From positions 62,001 to 126,000 of the forward strand of contig JAFEMH010002569.1 of assembly GCA_022495995.1 (NCBI GenBank): a DNA stretch of 64,000 nt, given 5' to 3'. The notes under the pieces are model-generated. The model had not been told where the DNA came from and did no database searches. It saw nothing but the letters and a program-made list of their open reading frames with translations. Within the stretch, counting starts at the first letter, position 1. Every line of letters begins with the position of its first letter. Origin of the DNA: Adenophora triphylla var. japonica. Taxonomy: Eukaryota > Streptophyta > Magnoliopsida > Asterales > Campanulaceae. Positions 43,108 through 53,286 of this stretch are shown here, in pieces. The position numbers were made by a program, and so were the translations under genes.

Positions 43108-44800
43108 CTCCCTTGAGATTGGGCAGAAGTCACCGAGCGTTGTATTTTTTGTTGGCGGGGAGTGGTTGAGGAAGCTCTTTTGCAGGAACCTTCATTAACG
43201 ATTCTTTCATCAACGCCAGTAGGCGAGATCGGATGGCTGAGCCATCAGACTGGCTTTCCTCGCCATAGCCAGACATTTGGCTTGTTGTTCGGAATTGCCC
43301 TGAGACAATCTCTTTTAATTCATCTTCATGGTCCTTTGTACTCTGAGAAAAAAGAATGAATGTTAGCGACAATTAAAAGTTAGCTAGTGAATAAGAGAAA
43401 TAAAGAATTGGCGGGAACCATACGTTGTACTCTCTGCCTTGCAAGACACATGTTCTGACCATTCCCGCAAATCGTGCACTCTGAGCTGAATTTATAGCAT
43501 GTGTGAAGCTCCCATCCGTGCCAAGATTCGGTATGTACTATGGAAACACGCGGAGGTGTAGGCGGGAAGTTGTATGACAGCCCTACTTAGCTAAGAAGGG
43601 AATTGTCCGTGACAATCTTTTGGCAGGAAAATAGGGCAGGGGGAGGATCGGTTGTACCAGAGGCATCAGCGAGAATTTGAAGGAATTGCCTTTTAAGGCA
43701 CTTCTCGTCCTCATCCAGAGCCCATTTCTTATTGATTTTGGGATGGATTCCCATTAGGTCTGTGGGAAGAGCCCAGCCAATGCAGGAAATAATGAACAGA
43801 GGGTCATTTTGCCAATTATGAACTTTGGAAGGAAGTGGGGTCAAGATTTTTGGTCGTTTGTACTGGAGCGACATCCTAGTCTCGTTGGTGTCCTTGCTGT
43901 GTTGTTGATAGCCCGTGAAAAGATCCATGAGAAGGTGAGTGGTGGGTTCTCGCCTGAGGGTGCGACAAATCACTATGAAGCAGGTTATAGCCTTAATAGC
44001 ATTGGGGTGAACCTCGGCTATGGCTGCTTGAGCTTTGAAGAGAACGAGGGAAATGAAGGGATCAACAAGAATCTTAAGGCCTGCTTCTAGTTGGGACGGG
44101 AAAACGACAATCCCGTCCTGTCTATGTCGGATGGCGGAGAGAGCCATCTCCCCCATCATAGTCTGCTATATGGTAGTTCAAATGATCTATATGGTATTTA
44201 GTGTGGTAAGGGGTGATATAAGAATTTTGGGAAGAACTGGTTCCCGGTGCATCAGAAGTGGGATTATGGGTTAAGGCTAAGTTCCCGCCAGTGTGAGCTG
44301 AAGTGATGGGGGCTCCAGAATTGGACATCTCGCCTGAATCAGAAGAAGAGAGAATTTGTTTATAATGAGTCCTACTAGCTAAAGATCTCGCGGCGGGAAA
44401 GTTAGTGTCAGAGCTGTCAGAGTCTATGGGGGAGCCGTAGAAGCGACAAAGATGGTCACAAAGTTCACGAGAAGTAAAAAAAATTTTAGACATGGGGGCT
44501 GAGGCATGAAGGAAGCATCTACCCCTAACTTCAATAGCGGCAATAATGGCGGGATCTACTCTATTAAAAGTTAAACAACGTACTATGTCAGTTCACGTGA
44601 TTCTCGCCCAAATGCCCCTAGTCAAGTAATAAATACCCCCAGATCTCTGACACTGACTATACCTAATTTGCCTAGCACGATTTTTATACCTAGCCATAGG
44701 CGACAAACATGAATTCGAAGAAAACAAGGATAATTAAATATTAAACTGATTACCTGGAAAATATGAAGGATCGTTGAGAAAGTTGAGTAGAGGTTGAAGG
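43108..44800 (-). pseudogene. Element D antisense gene: putative gypsy-type transposase-like protein
   Basis: Minus-strand open pieces: 44493-44122, 44159-43587 and 43372-43130, with a frameshift between the first two and a possible intron between the last two; the acidic C-terminus is at 10310-10148 across element A. The middle piece has FPSQLEAGLKILVDPFISLV and HPNAIKAITCFIVICRTL, the pattern of the 'putative gypsy type transposon' domain (Pfam PF04195), common as an antisense gene in plant gypsy elements. An upstream piece begins MARYKNRARQIRYSQCQ near 44697. Despite the domain name no transposase activity is established. It differs from the antisense genes of A, B and C. Confidence 0.55.
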
Positions 44801-45037
44801 TCTGCCGGAATATTCAACGGATGTGAGAATTGGTTAATTTCCAGGTTGAATAACCGTTGAAAACTGAAGAATAGTGATCAGAATGCAAGGAAAATCGAAG
44901 ATGGTTATGAGATTCGATCGAAAAATAACGGGTAAGGTTGGATTCAGGTTTGCCAAAAAATTACTCAGGTCGCCAGAAAGTTATGGAGGGTTTGGAGGAG
45001 AAAAGCAGACGGAAAAAATGTGAATGAGGGGGGGAGG

Positions 45038-45204
45038 TATTTATACCAAGGGAATCTCAAGGGGTTTTTTAGCAGAAAATTTAATTAGCCCCAAAAATTT
45101 TAAATTCCCCCCATTTAATGATTTCAAATTTCAAAGCGTCTCTTCGAATGTCCCATCACAGCCGTCAAACCGTCAAAGGAGCCTCTCTGGGCATGACACG
45201 TGTC
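45038..45204 (-). promoter_or_regulatory. Promoter of the D antisense gene: TATA box and GACACGTGTC palindrome
   Basis: TATAAATA on the minus strand (45045-45038) and the perfect palindrome GACACGTGTC (45195-45204) upstream. The same palindrome stands before the TATA box of the D LTR. It contains the G-box core CACGTG, so a host bZIP or bHLH protein could also bind. Confidence 0.55.
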
Positions 45205-45325
45205 CACCAGGTGTCAATGTTAACCGTCATCTCTCTTGATTGATGTAAGTGGGCGGGAAGTGATGAAGTGGCTTGAATTTCTCGCCTGGAACATGAATAA
45301 TCCAGGTCTCGAAATTGGGGGCTAT
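45205..45325 (+). other. End of the D interior with polypurine tract
   Basis: GAAATTGGGGGCTAT (45311-45325) precedes the LTR start TGATGTGATTGCG and is the likely polypurine tract. Confidence 0.55.
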
Positions 45326-46070
45326 TGATGTGATTGCGAAATATGGATTTGGGCCTGAATAGTAACTTAGGCCCAACATTGCGAGATGGGTCAAGTGGGC
45401 CCCAGGAATAAGGTGGGTATTGTACGTGAGCCCATAAATGTGATGCGACATTCAAGTGAGGCGACAAGATTAGTATCGACATGAGTAGGTCTGAGCGTGA
45501 GAATGAGCGGTAAGCGAGAAGTACCCGTGGCAGTTGGTAACATGATAAATAGGACTAGTAGGCGAAAAGTACAGGACAGTTATAAGATGGGATTGGCGAC
45601 AATATGAGTATTGCCCCCTTTCTTAGGATTGTCGCATTGGCGACAATCATGACAGATGACGAGTAAGTGACTGACGTGCTGCCACGTAGGTACCCGCTAC
45701 AACCGTCAAAATAGTGTGATTTGACAAGGTGAACAGTGATTTCCCACTAACTTGGGGGTGGTTGGCACCCTTAGGGGATGACTGACACGTGTCCAGCATG
45801 TGCAAGGCACATGCTGCATGGTAGTATATAAACCTTGGAGAAAATACTATTTGTAAGTCTCTCTCTCACTCTCTCTAAGCTCTCTCTCTAAGTTCCATTG
45901 TTATCAAGCTCAGTTACCAGTCACTTATTCTCACGCCGGAGGGGTTTTGCCAGAGCCACCCCTAGCTTAGTTCACGTGTTTGCTTGTGTGTAGGTGACGT
46001 GGTTGACCATTCGAAGAAGGACCAGCCGGAGTATCCATTGTTCATGATTCAGCTCAGTTCCTGCGCAACA
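45326..46070 (+). mobile_element. 3' LTR of element D
   Basis: About 745 bases from TGATGTGATTGCG to CTGCGCAACA. TATA box at 45825-45832, a CT-rich leader (45858-45895), and G+C-rich U5. The right border is an estimate because the partner LTR is outside the window. Confidence 0.6.
45627..45833 (+). promoter_or_regulatory. LTR promoter of D: inverted repeats and TATA box
   Basis: GATTGTCGC (45627-45635) and GCGACAATC (45640-45648) form a perfect 9-base inverted repeat. GACACGTGTC lies at 45784-45793, GCATGTGC/GCACATGC at 45796-45814, and the TATA box TATATAAAC at 45825-45833. Confidence 0.6.
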
Positions 46071-46514
46071 CATTTTGTTCATGTAGCATCACTCTATTTG
46101 AATTCAGAATTCATATTTTTTATTCCTTTTTTAAAGAATGAACACATGAAAAAATTGATAGATACAAACATATGTATAAGTAAAAAAAGAGAGTAAGATA
46201 CCACAATTTAACCATTAAAGTAAATGGAATAAAATTCAAACAGATTTTACTTTTCGGATTAGTATTAGTAGGGCTGGCAGAGATTATAATTGAAACCAGA
46301 TGTTCTATAACACATTTATTGAACACTTTACTTTTGTAAAAAAAAAAAAAATCAAAAGTATTTACCAATTAATGAATAAAATAATTTTCATACATTTTTG
46401 TCAATGTTCAAAATCAAGTTGATTATTAAAATCAAAATAAGAATATCTTTTCAGACGACGAAAGTATAATTTATTTTTCAAAATAGCTTTTCAGTTTGAC
46501 GCATTAACTATATA
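46071..46514. other. AT-rich flank right of element D
   Basis: No gene, repeat array or recognised domain. A run of A at 46338-46351. Confidence 0.4.
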
Positions 46515-46672
46515 CTCTCTACTTTGTGAACCCCCTTAGTAAACTTGTTTCGCTTCATCTTTCCAAGTACACAATACTCGCAGAACTTAAGGTCCTTGAC
46601 CTTATGGCCACACAGAATACCATGATTAGCCAATATTTGTATCACTCTAATGCTCATTTGCCCAAGCCTAAT
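46515..46672 (-). pseudogene. Ty1/copia GAG-pre-integrase fragment
   Basis: The minus strand encodes LGQMSIRVIQILANHGIL followed by LKFCEYCVLGKMKRNKF, the HHCC-type zinc-binding segment before copia integrase. The first His is not visible. The fragment is about 50 codons and has no start or flanking pol domain, so it is a relic. Its strand is opposite to the copia reverse transcriptase relic at 51129-51510, so they are probably separate insertions. Confidence 0.7.
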
Positions 46673-46734
46673 AAAAATAACCACCTAGGACACATATTTT
46701 TGTAAACGACCACCATCATCTACATATAATCTGA

Positions 46735-47402
46735 ATCAAATTTGAGAAGTTCACTATTGTTTCAAGTTCACGGTTGTTTTCAGGAAGTTCTTAGTTATTT
46801 TTCACAATTATTCCAAGAACAAATAAGAGAAGTTCACAATTGTTTTAGTTATGTTCACAGTTTCTCCATGAAAACGTCTTATATTTAACTTCACAGTTAT
46901 TTTTAGTGAAATTCACAGTTGTTTTTTGGTCTTTTATGGCCTATATTTTTGCTATTTTATGAGATTATCAGACATAATTTGTTAATTCACGGTTGTTTTT
47001 ATTAAGTTCATAATTGTTTTTAATTAAGTTCACAATTATTTTAGCTATGTATTACCTATATTTTTGCTATTTTATGAGATTATTTAGCATATTAGTTAAG
47101 TTCATAGTTGTTTTTTGTATTTTATGGCCTCTATTTTTGTTATTTATGAGATTATTTGACATTCTTGTTAAGTTCACAACTGTTTTTTGTTAAATTACAA
47201 TTATTTTTAATTAACTTCACAATTATTTTTAGTCTTTTATATGGCCTCTATTTTTACTATTTTATGTGATTAATTGTCATAGTTGTTAAGTTCACAGTTG
47301 TTTTCAATTAAGTTCACAGTTGTTTTTAGTCCTTTATGACTTCTATTTTTGTTATTTTATAAAATTATTTGACATAATCATTAAGTTCACAATTATTTTT
47401 AG
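46735..47402. repeat. AT-rich block of degenerate AGTTCACAGTTGTTTT repeats
   Basis: The word AAGTTCACAGTTGTTTTT or a near form occurs about fifteen to twenty times, within a longer unit containing TTTTATGGCCTCTATTTTTG and TTTTATGAGATTATTTGACA repeated about five times at 110-130 bases. It ends exactly where the truncated LTR of element F begins. It could be the subterminal repeat region of a DNA transposon or a minisatellite; I cannot assign it. Confidence 0.6.
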
Positions 47403-47628
47403 AATGTCCGCTGCTTGTTGCCGTCCAGTGAGGCGCTCGCCTGGGAGATCTTCTAGCGCCCGCCTCGGAGTCAGTAGCATTGATCGTGTCCTTCCCACCT
47501 TGAGGCGCCCGCTTGGGCCTAATTGAGGCGCTCGCCTTGCCCCCAGAAGAACCATCTCCGTTGAACACATGTGAGGCGATCGCCTAGTGATATTGGGGCA
47601 CCCGCCTGGGCTAAAACCTCCTACATCA
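47403..47628 (-). mobile_element. 3' LTR of element F, truncated
   Basis: Starts on the minus strand at 47628 with TGATGTAGGAGG and matches the 5' LTR for about 226 bases, then meets unrelated AT-rich repeats at 47402. About 350 bases of the LTR are missing. Confidence 0.75.
47431..47607. promoter_or_regulatory. AGGCG-NN-CGCCT palindromes in the 3' LTR of F
   Basis: Sites at 47431 (AGGCGCTCGCCT), 47454, 47503, 47526, 47574 (AGGCGATCGCCT, perfect) and 47596. They form three pairs with spacings of 23, 23 and 22 bases. Confidence 0.6.
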
Positions 47629-49412
47629 GTCTCCTCCACTTCTAAAGAACTCGACCCCGAGTTCACATCATCCCCAACTGCGAAAGACTTCTTCCGCTTC
47701 CTTTTGCCAGTAGTAACCTTGTTATTCAACCCTGTAACCTGTAGCTTAGCTTTGACAGCTTCCTTGACGGCTTGCACATCCTTGACCCTATTTTCAACAG
47801 ATGGATTCACTTTCTCGTTCTGTATAAGCATCACGATCGACTCCCCTTTCTCAACCTGTTTTTCAAAATGCAGTACAGAAGCTATAGCAATCTTATGTTT
47901 ATCCCAAGTGAACATAAGCACATTATCCCTTCCCCGATACGTAATGTCATGATCATACTGTCACGGGCGACCAATCAATATATGACAGATGTCCATATTC
48001 AGAACGTCACAAACAACCTTTTCCTTATAATGCTTGCCAATGGAAATAGGGACCCTGCAAGTCTGTGATACCCTGAGTTCTGAACCCTTATTCACCCACC
48101 CCAAGCTATAAGGTTCCTCATGGGGTTTAGTCTTTAATCCTAAAAATTCAACCAACTTCTGCGAAACAATATTTTCAGTACATCCAATATCAACAATCAA
48201 ATTACATACCGTGTTGTTGACAGAACACTGTGCTCTTAACAGATTTTTCCGTTGTCCCTCGTCCTTGGAAGAAAACAGTATTTGTTGAAGCACACAACGG
48301 ACTCTTTCCCCAGACTCCTCTTCAGCAAAGTCAACCCCTTCATACTCATTAACTTTGGGTTCTTCCTCGTCGTACTCATGCAAAACTGCAGCAGTTCTCC
48401 GGGTGGGGCAAACATTTGACCTGTGACCATATCCCTGACAATGAAAACACTTATCCCCTGTTGGCTTGGCATACGGATTCGCTGCTTTCTGTTTCGGAGC
48501 CTTGTTCACTGTGCTACTACTAGCATTGACTGTATTCTTGGCCTACGGAGTTGGGTCTTTATCAGTTACTGCTTCAGAACTACCCTGCTGAGGAAAACTG
48601 CGAAAAGGAGTAAAATCCTTCGAACTCGACTTCTCCATAAGTTCAGCTTTCAACGCCAGAGTGGTAGCATCCGTTAAAGTCCACACCTGATGCAAACCCA
48701 TCTTTTCTTGTATCGAACCCTTCAACCCATTAATGTAACGGGCAATTCTCTGGTCCTCGGTCTCCTCAACTCTAACCCGCGCAGTATACCTCTGAAATTC
48801 AGTCATGTACTCATCAACTGTTCTTTTACCCTGCACACAGTTGAGATACAACTTATACAAAGTCTGCTCATAATCTGCCGGTAAAAATTGTTCCGAAATC
48901 AACTATTTCATACGCCTCCAGGTTTTGATTGGCCCCTTCCCCTGTCGACGCCTCTGAGCAACAAGTTTTTCCCACCAAACTGCAGCAGTACTCTTCAATC
49001 GGATCGCCACCATCTTGACCTGTTTATTCGTAGGCACCTCCATAACCTCGAAGAAACGATCAACGTCATTCTGCCAATCAAGGAAATCTTCAATTCCCAT
49101 GGTTTCATAGAATAATGGAATATCTGCATTAATCCTATAATCTTGGCGGTGTCCATTACCACCCTGATCCAGTTCATCATCACTATCAACCACATCATCG
49201 GAATTGGAACTAGAATCCTCCTCATCCCTATTTTCGACTCCCCTAGGGCGTCGGCCCTGTTCAATACCCCTGTCTCTCTCGCTACCACGGTTACGATTAG
49301 CACGAGTGTTTGGACCCTATTGAGCAGCCATGAACGCCGCCATCTGTGTTGTCAACGCAGCAATAGCGGTGGTTATTTCAGCGAGATCTGCCCTTGTTAC
49401 TTGATCCCCCAT
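47629..49412 (-). pseudogene. Element F gag and protease
   Basis: The start is ATG 49412-49410 (MGDQVTRADLAEITTAIAAL). Gag domain words include [20 protein letters not shown] and VDEYMTEFQRYTARV; a zinc knuckle CFHCQGYGHRSNVC lies at about 48450-48410. The protease follows, with NLIVDIGCTENIVS (the usual D-S/T-G is D-I-G here) and HILIGRP. Stops replace codons near 49320, 48903, 48543 and 47958. The tail, rich in Lys and Arg (TGKRKRKKS), reads into the LTR. No reverse transcriptase. Protein similarity is to chromovirus-type gag. The altered protease motif suggests it was inactive or is decayed. Confidence 0.7.
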
Positions 49413-49441
49413 AATGAATCAGTGATGAAAGACAGGTTAAG

Positions 49442-49456
49442 CCTGCTCTGATACCA
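49442..49456 (-). other. Primer binding site (initiator tRNA-Met) of element F
   Basis: The minus strand reads TGGTATCAGAGCAGG, the usual plant tRNA-iMet primer site, two bases after the LTR end CTGCGTCA. Confidence 0.9.
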
Positions 49457-49458
49457 AC

Positions 49459-50034
49459 TGACGCAGCACGAAAGCGATAGATTTCGTGATTAGCGCACTA
49501 ATCACAAGAATTCTTCAAGCGAAGAACCCTAAAACACAATAACTGGAATCCACCGGTAATAATCTGGAATCCATCAGGAATTAAGAGAAAACTCTTGAAA
49601 TTAAATATCAAAAACTGAGTTTAACTATGCCCTAAAGATGTTTAAATACCCTCTCAAACCCTAAAAATGAAATAGTAAAACAATGTCAAAAATAACCCTA
49701 ACTTAATGTTCAAAATTCAGTAAAAACGGAATTAAAACGAAATTAGGAAACCAAATCACGCCGCAGGGCGCCCGCCGGGAGAGTGCCAGGCGCCCGCCTG
49801 GAGCCCAGAATGTTCGCTTCTTGTTGCTGTCCAGTGAGGCGCTCGCCTGTGAGATCTTCAAGTGCCCGCCTCGGAGTCAGTAGCATTGATCGTGTCCTTC
49901 CCACCTTGAGGCGCCCGCTTGGGCCTAACTGAGGCGCTCGCCTTGCCCCCAGAAGAACCATCTCCGTTGAACACCTGTGAGGTGGTCGCCTAGTGATATT
50001 GGGGCGCCCGCCTGGGCTAAAACCTCCTACATCA
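49459..50034 (-). mobile_element. 5' LTR of element F
   Basis: 576 bases, from TGATGTAGGAGG (50034) to CTGCGTCA (49459). A TATA-like GGTATTTAAAC lies at about 49650-49640, with the palindrome cluster upstream of it. The TTGGC at 50035-50039 would be the target duplicate. Confidence 0.8.
49766..50013. promoter_or_regulatory. AGGCG-NN-CGCCT palindrome cluster in the 5' LTR of F
   Basis: The same six sites as in the 3' LTR (about 49836 to 50013) plus an extra pair, GGGCGCCCGCCG (about 49766) and AGGCGCCCGCCT (49788-49799), in the part missing from the 3' LTR. Pair spacing is again 22-23 bases. Confidence 0.6.
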
Positions 50035-51128
50035 TTGGCCCAGGGTATTTGTCTCATAAACACGAATACCAAAAATGCCTAAAAGATAAATACCCAGGCC
50101 CAGCTATTAGTCATTGCAAGCAAGCAACCCTATTGTACAGGGCCCAAAAATTTTAAGTCCAAAAATTTTAAGAGCCCCAATTATTTTTAGATTTAGTATA
50201 TATATTTTAGACCAAGTGTTGATTGCAGGACATGTAAGTATTTTGGTGAAAAACAAATCTAGCTTAAGTCTCTTACCTGAGAGGATTGCTTGAGTTCGAT
50301 TTCGTATACAACATGGTAGTTCTATTTTTTCTCTTCTCCTGAGGGGCATTTCCTCTCTTTTTTAGTTGGGATTCCCTTCCCTTTTTTTCTTTGTTTGGTC
50401 TCATTTTTAGGTTGGCTTCCCTTCCCCCTTCTTTTTTCTAGTTTGGGTTTTCATTCCATTTTTCAAATCTTAATTTAGAAAGTTTGATTTTTTTTTAAAG
50501 TGTATTTTAATAAATTATTTTCAATATTAATTCAACATTATTTCAATATTTTTTTTGAGTTATTTGTGTAATTTTTTAAAAACAAAATGTTAAAGGGTCC
50601 CATATAGATGTGACTTTCTTTTACAAACATTGACTTTCAATATGTTTTTGAGTTATTTGTATAACTATATTCTTGATCAAGAGTGAAATTAAACATTCAG
50701 TTTGGGATGAGGTAGTACATTCTCTTAAAGCTAAAATTACATATAGATGTGACTTTCTTTTACAAACATTGACTTTCTCAAGACCCATATCTCTCTTAAA
50801 GCTAAAATTACATATAGATGTGACTTTCTAGTACAAACATTGACTTTCTCAAGACCCATATCATATCTAGTGATTGTTATAATTTTGGCATAAAAATGCT
50901 AGGTTATTTGATGATGTTGAATTTAGAGGAAAAATTGGGAATAGTTTTGAATTTGAAAAATAAGAGGAATCCATTTCTATACATTTTTCGATAATTCCCG
51001 TTGAAAATCAAGTACTTATACCTGAAATTTAACAGTAGTATACAATTCAAAACAATGCATAATATCCTATAAATCTTGAACAACATGAAAATGTTGATAA
51101 TGAGGATCAAATTCAACAAATCCAAAAA
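50035..51128. other. AT-rich spacer with a tandem duplication
   Basis: No gene. A unit of about 68 bases containing TACATATAGATGTGACTTTC and AACATTGACTTTCTCAAG is present twice in tandem (about 50726-50861), with a partial third copy at about 50610. Degenerate copia sequence may begin before 51129 but is not recognisable. Confidence 0.5.
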
Positions 51129-51510
51129 GAACCATTACCCTTAAGGAGATCCAATAGATTAAGAAGGAGTGCAATTCCGGATGATTATGATGTATATCTT
51201 GCCGAGAATGAGGAACATTTAGACTTAGTGGGAGATGAACCGCTCACCTTCCATGAAGCCATTAAATAGTCATAATTCTCATAAATGGATCAAAGCCATA
51301 AATGAAGAGTTAAAATCCATGAAAGACAATGTTGTTTGAAATCTTGTTCCATTACCTAAAAATATGAAACCTATTGGGTGTAAATGGGTCTTTAAGACCA
51401 AAAGAGATTCATTGGGTAATGTGGAAAGATATAAGACTCGTCTTGTTACTAAGGAATTTACTCAAAAGGAAGGTATTGATTACAAAGAAACATTTTCTTC
51501 GATATCATCT
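51129..51510 (+). pseudogene. Ty1/copia pol relic: linker and start of reverse transcriptase
   Basis: The frame EPLPLRRSNRLRRSAIPDDY leads into a region shifted by one base near 51266 and a TGA near 51336. Then GCKWVFKTKRDSLGNVERYK and FTQKEGIDYKETFS follow, the start of the copia reverse transcriptase (RVT_2). It breaks off exactly at the LTR of element C (51511). The remainder would lie beyond the far end of C, outside the window. Confidence 0.88.
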
Positions 51511-51757
51511 TGTAAGTGTCCCAATCTGAACCGCCAATGTTCTTTCAGCCCAATTTAACGACTTCCATGTCGAATAAACAGCTAAGGGCATTTTGGTCTT
51601 TTCTTAAGGCAATTTAACAAGAAAGGACCTTAAAGGAATATCAAAAATAGGTCAAAAACCGGTTGGGAAGAGTCATTTCCAAGAAATTGACCAACTTTTC
51701 ATTAAATGTAAGCAGCCAAAGCTGCTTTCTGCAGAGTCAGGCACGCTTACACTCTCA

Positions 51758-51830
51758 TCCGCACGGACAGGAATGAGACTCAGTCTCATCCGCGTGGACA
51801 TGTTTGAAACCAAAATTCTGCCTATAAATA
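51758..51830 (+). promoter_or_regulatory. LTR promoter of C: palindrome pair and TATA box
   Basis: TCCGCACGGA (51758-51767) and TCCGCGTGGA (51789-51798), 31 bases apart, each with one CpG lost by a transition, then TATAAATA (51823-51830). Confidence 0.7.
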
Positions 51831-52109
51831 CAATCATTCTCTCTCAGTTTAACAGATCGAAGAATTCAAACCTTACTGTTATATCCACGAAAATCCCAGA
51901 AAATAGCCTAAACACCAAGCAAAAAACACAAAATCCCAACACAAATCTTGATCAAATTCAAGCCCCAAACACAAATCCAAGGAAGATAGGGTGTAACCAT
52001 TGGTAAACCCTCCTTCTCCTTACCTTAATCTCTCTCATCCATGCATACATCTCACATTTTAAAGATGTAAATTGCTCATTCACTTGTTGTTCATCTCTTG
52101 TTCTAAGAT

Positions 52110-52460
52110 CCAAGAGGATCTCCATGGAGTTCATCTCCATGGATGATTTTCTATAAGGATCCATATTTTCTTGGCTTGTTCTTCCTTTTCTTTACATTAA
52201 CTAGTTGTTACTTGATCTTTTGGCCTAAAGTGTGGTCACCTTGGAGTTCATCTCCATGGATGATCACACTAAATGGTCCATATTCTTACTTTCACTCTTA
52301 TTTTATGTTATTAGTCCTTACTTGACCTAAAATGTGGTCACCTTGGAATAAATTTCCATGGATGACCATTTTAAATGGTCTAAATTGTCTTTACTTCTTT
52401 AAAAATGTTTTTCCTAACCTAAGATCTTCACCTTGGAATAATTTCCATGGATGAAGATCA
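52110..52460 (+). repeat. Degenerate direct repeats in the LTR of C
   Basis: A unit with TGGTCACCTTGGAGTTCATC and TCCATGGATGATCA is repeated about four times, with small changes, at 52110-52160, 52230-52280, 52330-52380 and 52420-52460. The LTR of A has a single such unit, so this is an expansion in C. Confidence 0.6.
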
Positions 52461-52885
52461 TTAAGGTTCCTAGGTGACAAAAAGGGTGAAGTTGATACAT
52501 TGAGTTCAAAGATTTCAAGGATGGTCATCTTAATGACCACCTTAGAAATCCACTCTAAAGTTGATACACCCTTAACCTAAATTTACTTTCATACATTAAT
52601 CTTTATTTCATGTTAAATCTCCCCATCCCAAGCAAATGAAATGCTTTCAAGTCCTAATGTACCCTAAGGATGGCTTGATATAGTGGATCACCACTAATCA
52701 TGTTTAGTGATCACTAATCAAAGCCTAAGGAAAGTGGGGACAAGCATGGATGCAAATCCCAAAAATGTTTTCATTTAACACTTTCAGTTGCAAAACTCCA
52801 GTTCTGATTCTGTAACTCCAGTTTACATTCTGGAATTTACAGAATCAGACTGGAAAGCTGCAAAAAGGGAATATTTACTGTCTCA

Positions 52886-52926
52886 TCCGCGCGGACAGAA
52901 TTGAACCTCGCTCTGGTCCGCGCGGA
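52886..52926. promoter_or_regulatory. Second palindrome pair inside the LTR of C
   Basis: Two perfect TCCGCGCGGA palindromes (52886-52895 and 52917-52926), again 31 bases apart, about 1060 bases downstream of the TATA box. Absent from the LTR of A. Confidence 0.65.
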
Positions 52927-53268
52927 CAAGAATGTAAGGGACAGACATTTTGTTTTTCCAGCCATTTTTCACTCACAGAAGCACACTATTTTGATAAATT
53001 TCAGTCCAGTCCAGTCAAAACTTTTATTTCCAGAAAATTCCTTTTGCAAAACACACACACACATACACACACAAATGGTTTTAAGTTAGGAAGACTCATT
53101 TTACGAGGCATTCCGGGTGAACCCTAACGTTCTTCCCGGAGTGTAACGTGACCTCCGAACCCACTTCTCTCATTTTTGGGCATTTTTCAAAGTTTTGGCC
53201 ATAAACTAAAAACGGCGTGGTGACTCCGTTTGATTTTTCAAAAAAAATAAAAATCGGGTACATCACAA

Positions 53269-53286
53269 TGGCGACTCCGCTGGGGA
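53269..53286 (+). other. Primer binding site (tRNA-Arg) of element C
   Basis: TGGCGACTCCGCTGGGGA, one base after the LTR end CATCACA. Confidence 0.92.

Larger units (their letters stand above)
6861..46070 (+). mobile_element. Element D: Tat-type Ty3/gypsy element, split by element A
   Basis: D is the oldest element on the left side. Its left part (6861-10310) starts within the reverse transcriptase where element G is inserted and holds the rest of pol. Its right part (43103-46070) holds most of an antisense gene, a purine tract and the 3' LTR. Element A sits between, flanked by the target duplication GCTGG. Dual RNase H domains and the antisense gene place it with Tat elements. It is clearly a different family from A, B and C, with another antisense protein and another LTR. 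Confidence 0.75.
47403..50034 (-). mobile_element. Element F: gag-protease-only (TR-GAG-like) Ty3/gypsy element, minus strand
   Basis: On the minus strand: 5' LTR (50034-49459), primer site for initiator tRNA-Met, gag, protease, purine tract, and the start of the 3' LTR (47628-47403), which is truncated. The gag-protease frame runs directly into the purine tract and LTR with no room for reverse transcriptase or integrase. This is the layout of terminal-repeat-with-gag elements, a known non-autonomous class. Gag words resemble chromoviruses rather than Tat. Confidence 0.7.
51511..53267 (+). mobile_element. 5' LTR of element C
   Basis: 1757 bases, TGTAAGTGTCCC to CATCACA. It has a promoter palindrome pair, a second pair at 52886-52926, several near-repeats of a CTTGGAGTTCATCTCCATGG type (52110-52460), a CA repeat near 53050, and the internal TGGTGACTCCG (53218-53228). 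Confidence 0.88.
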
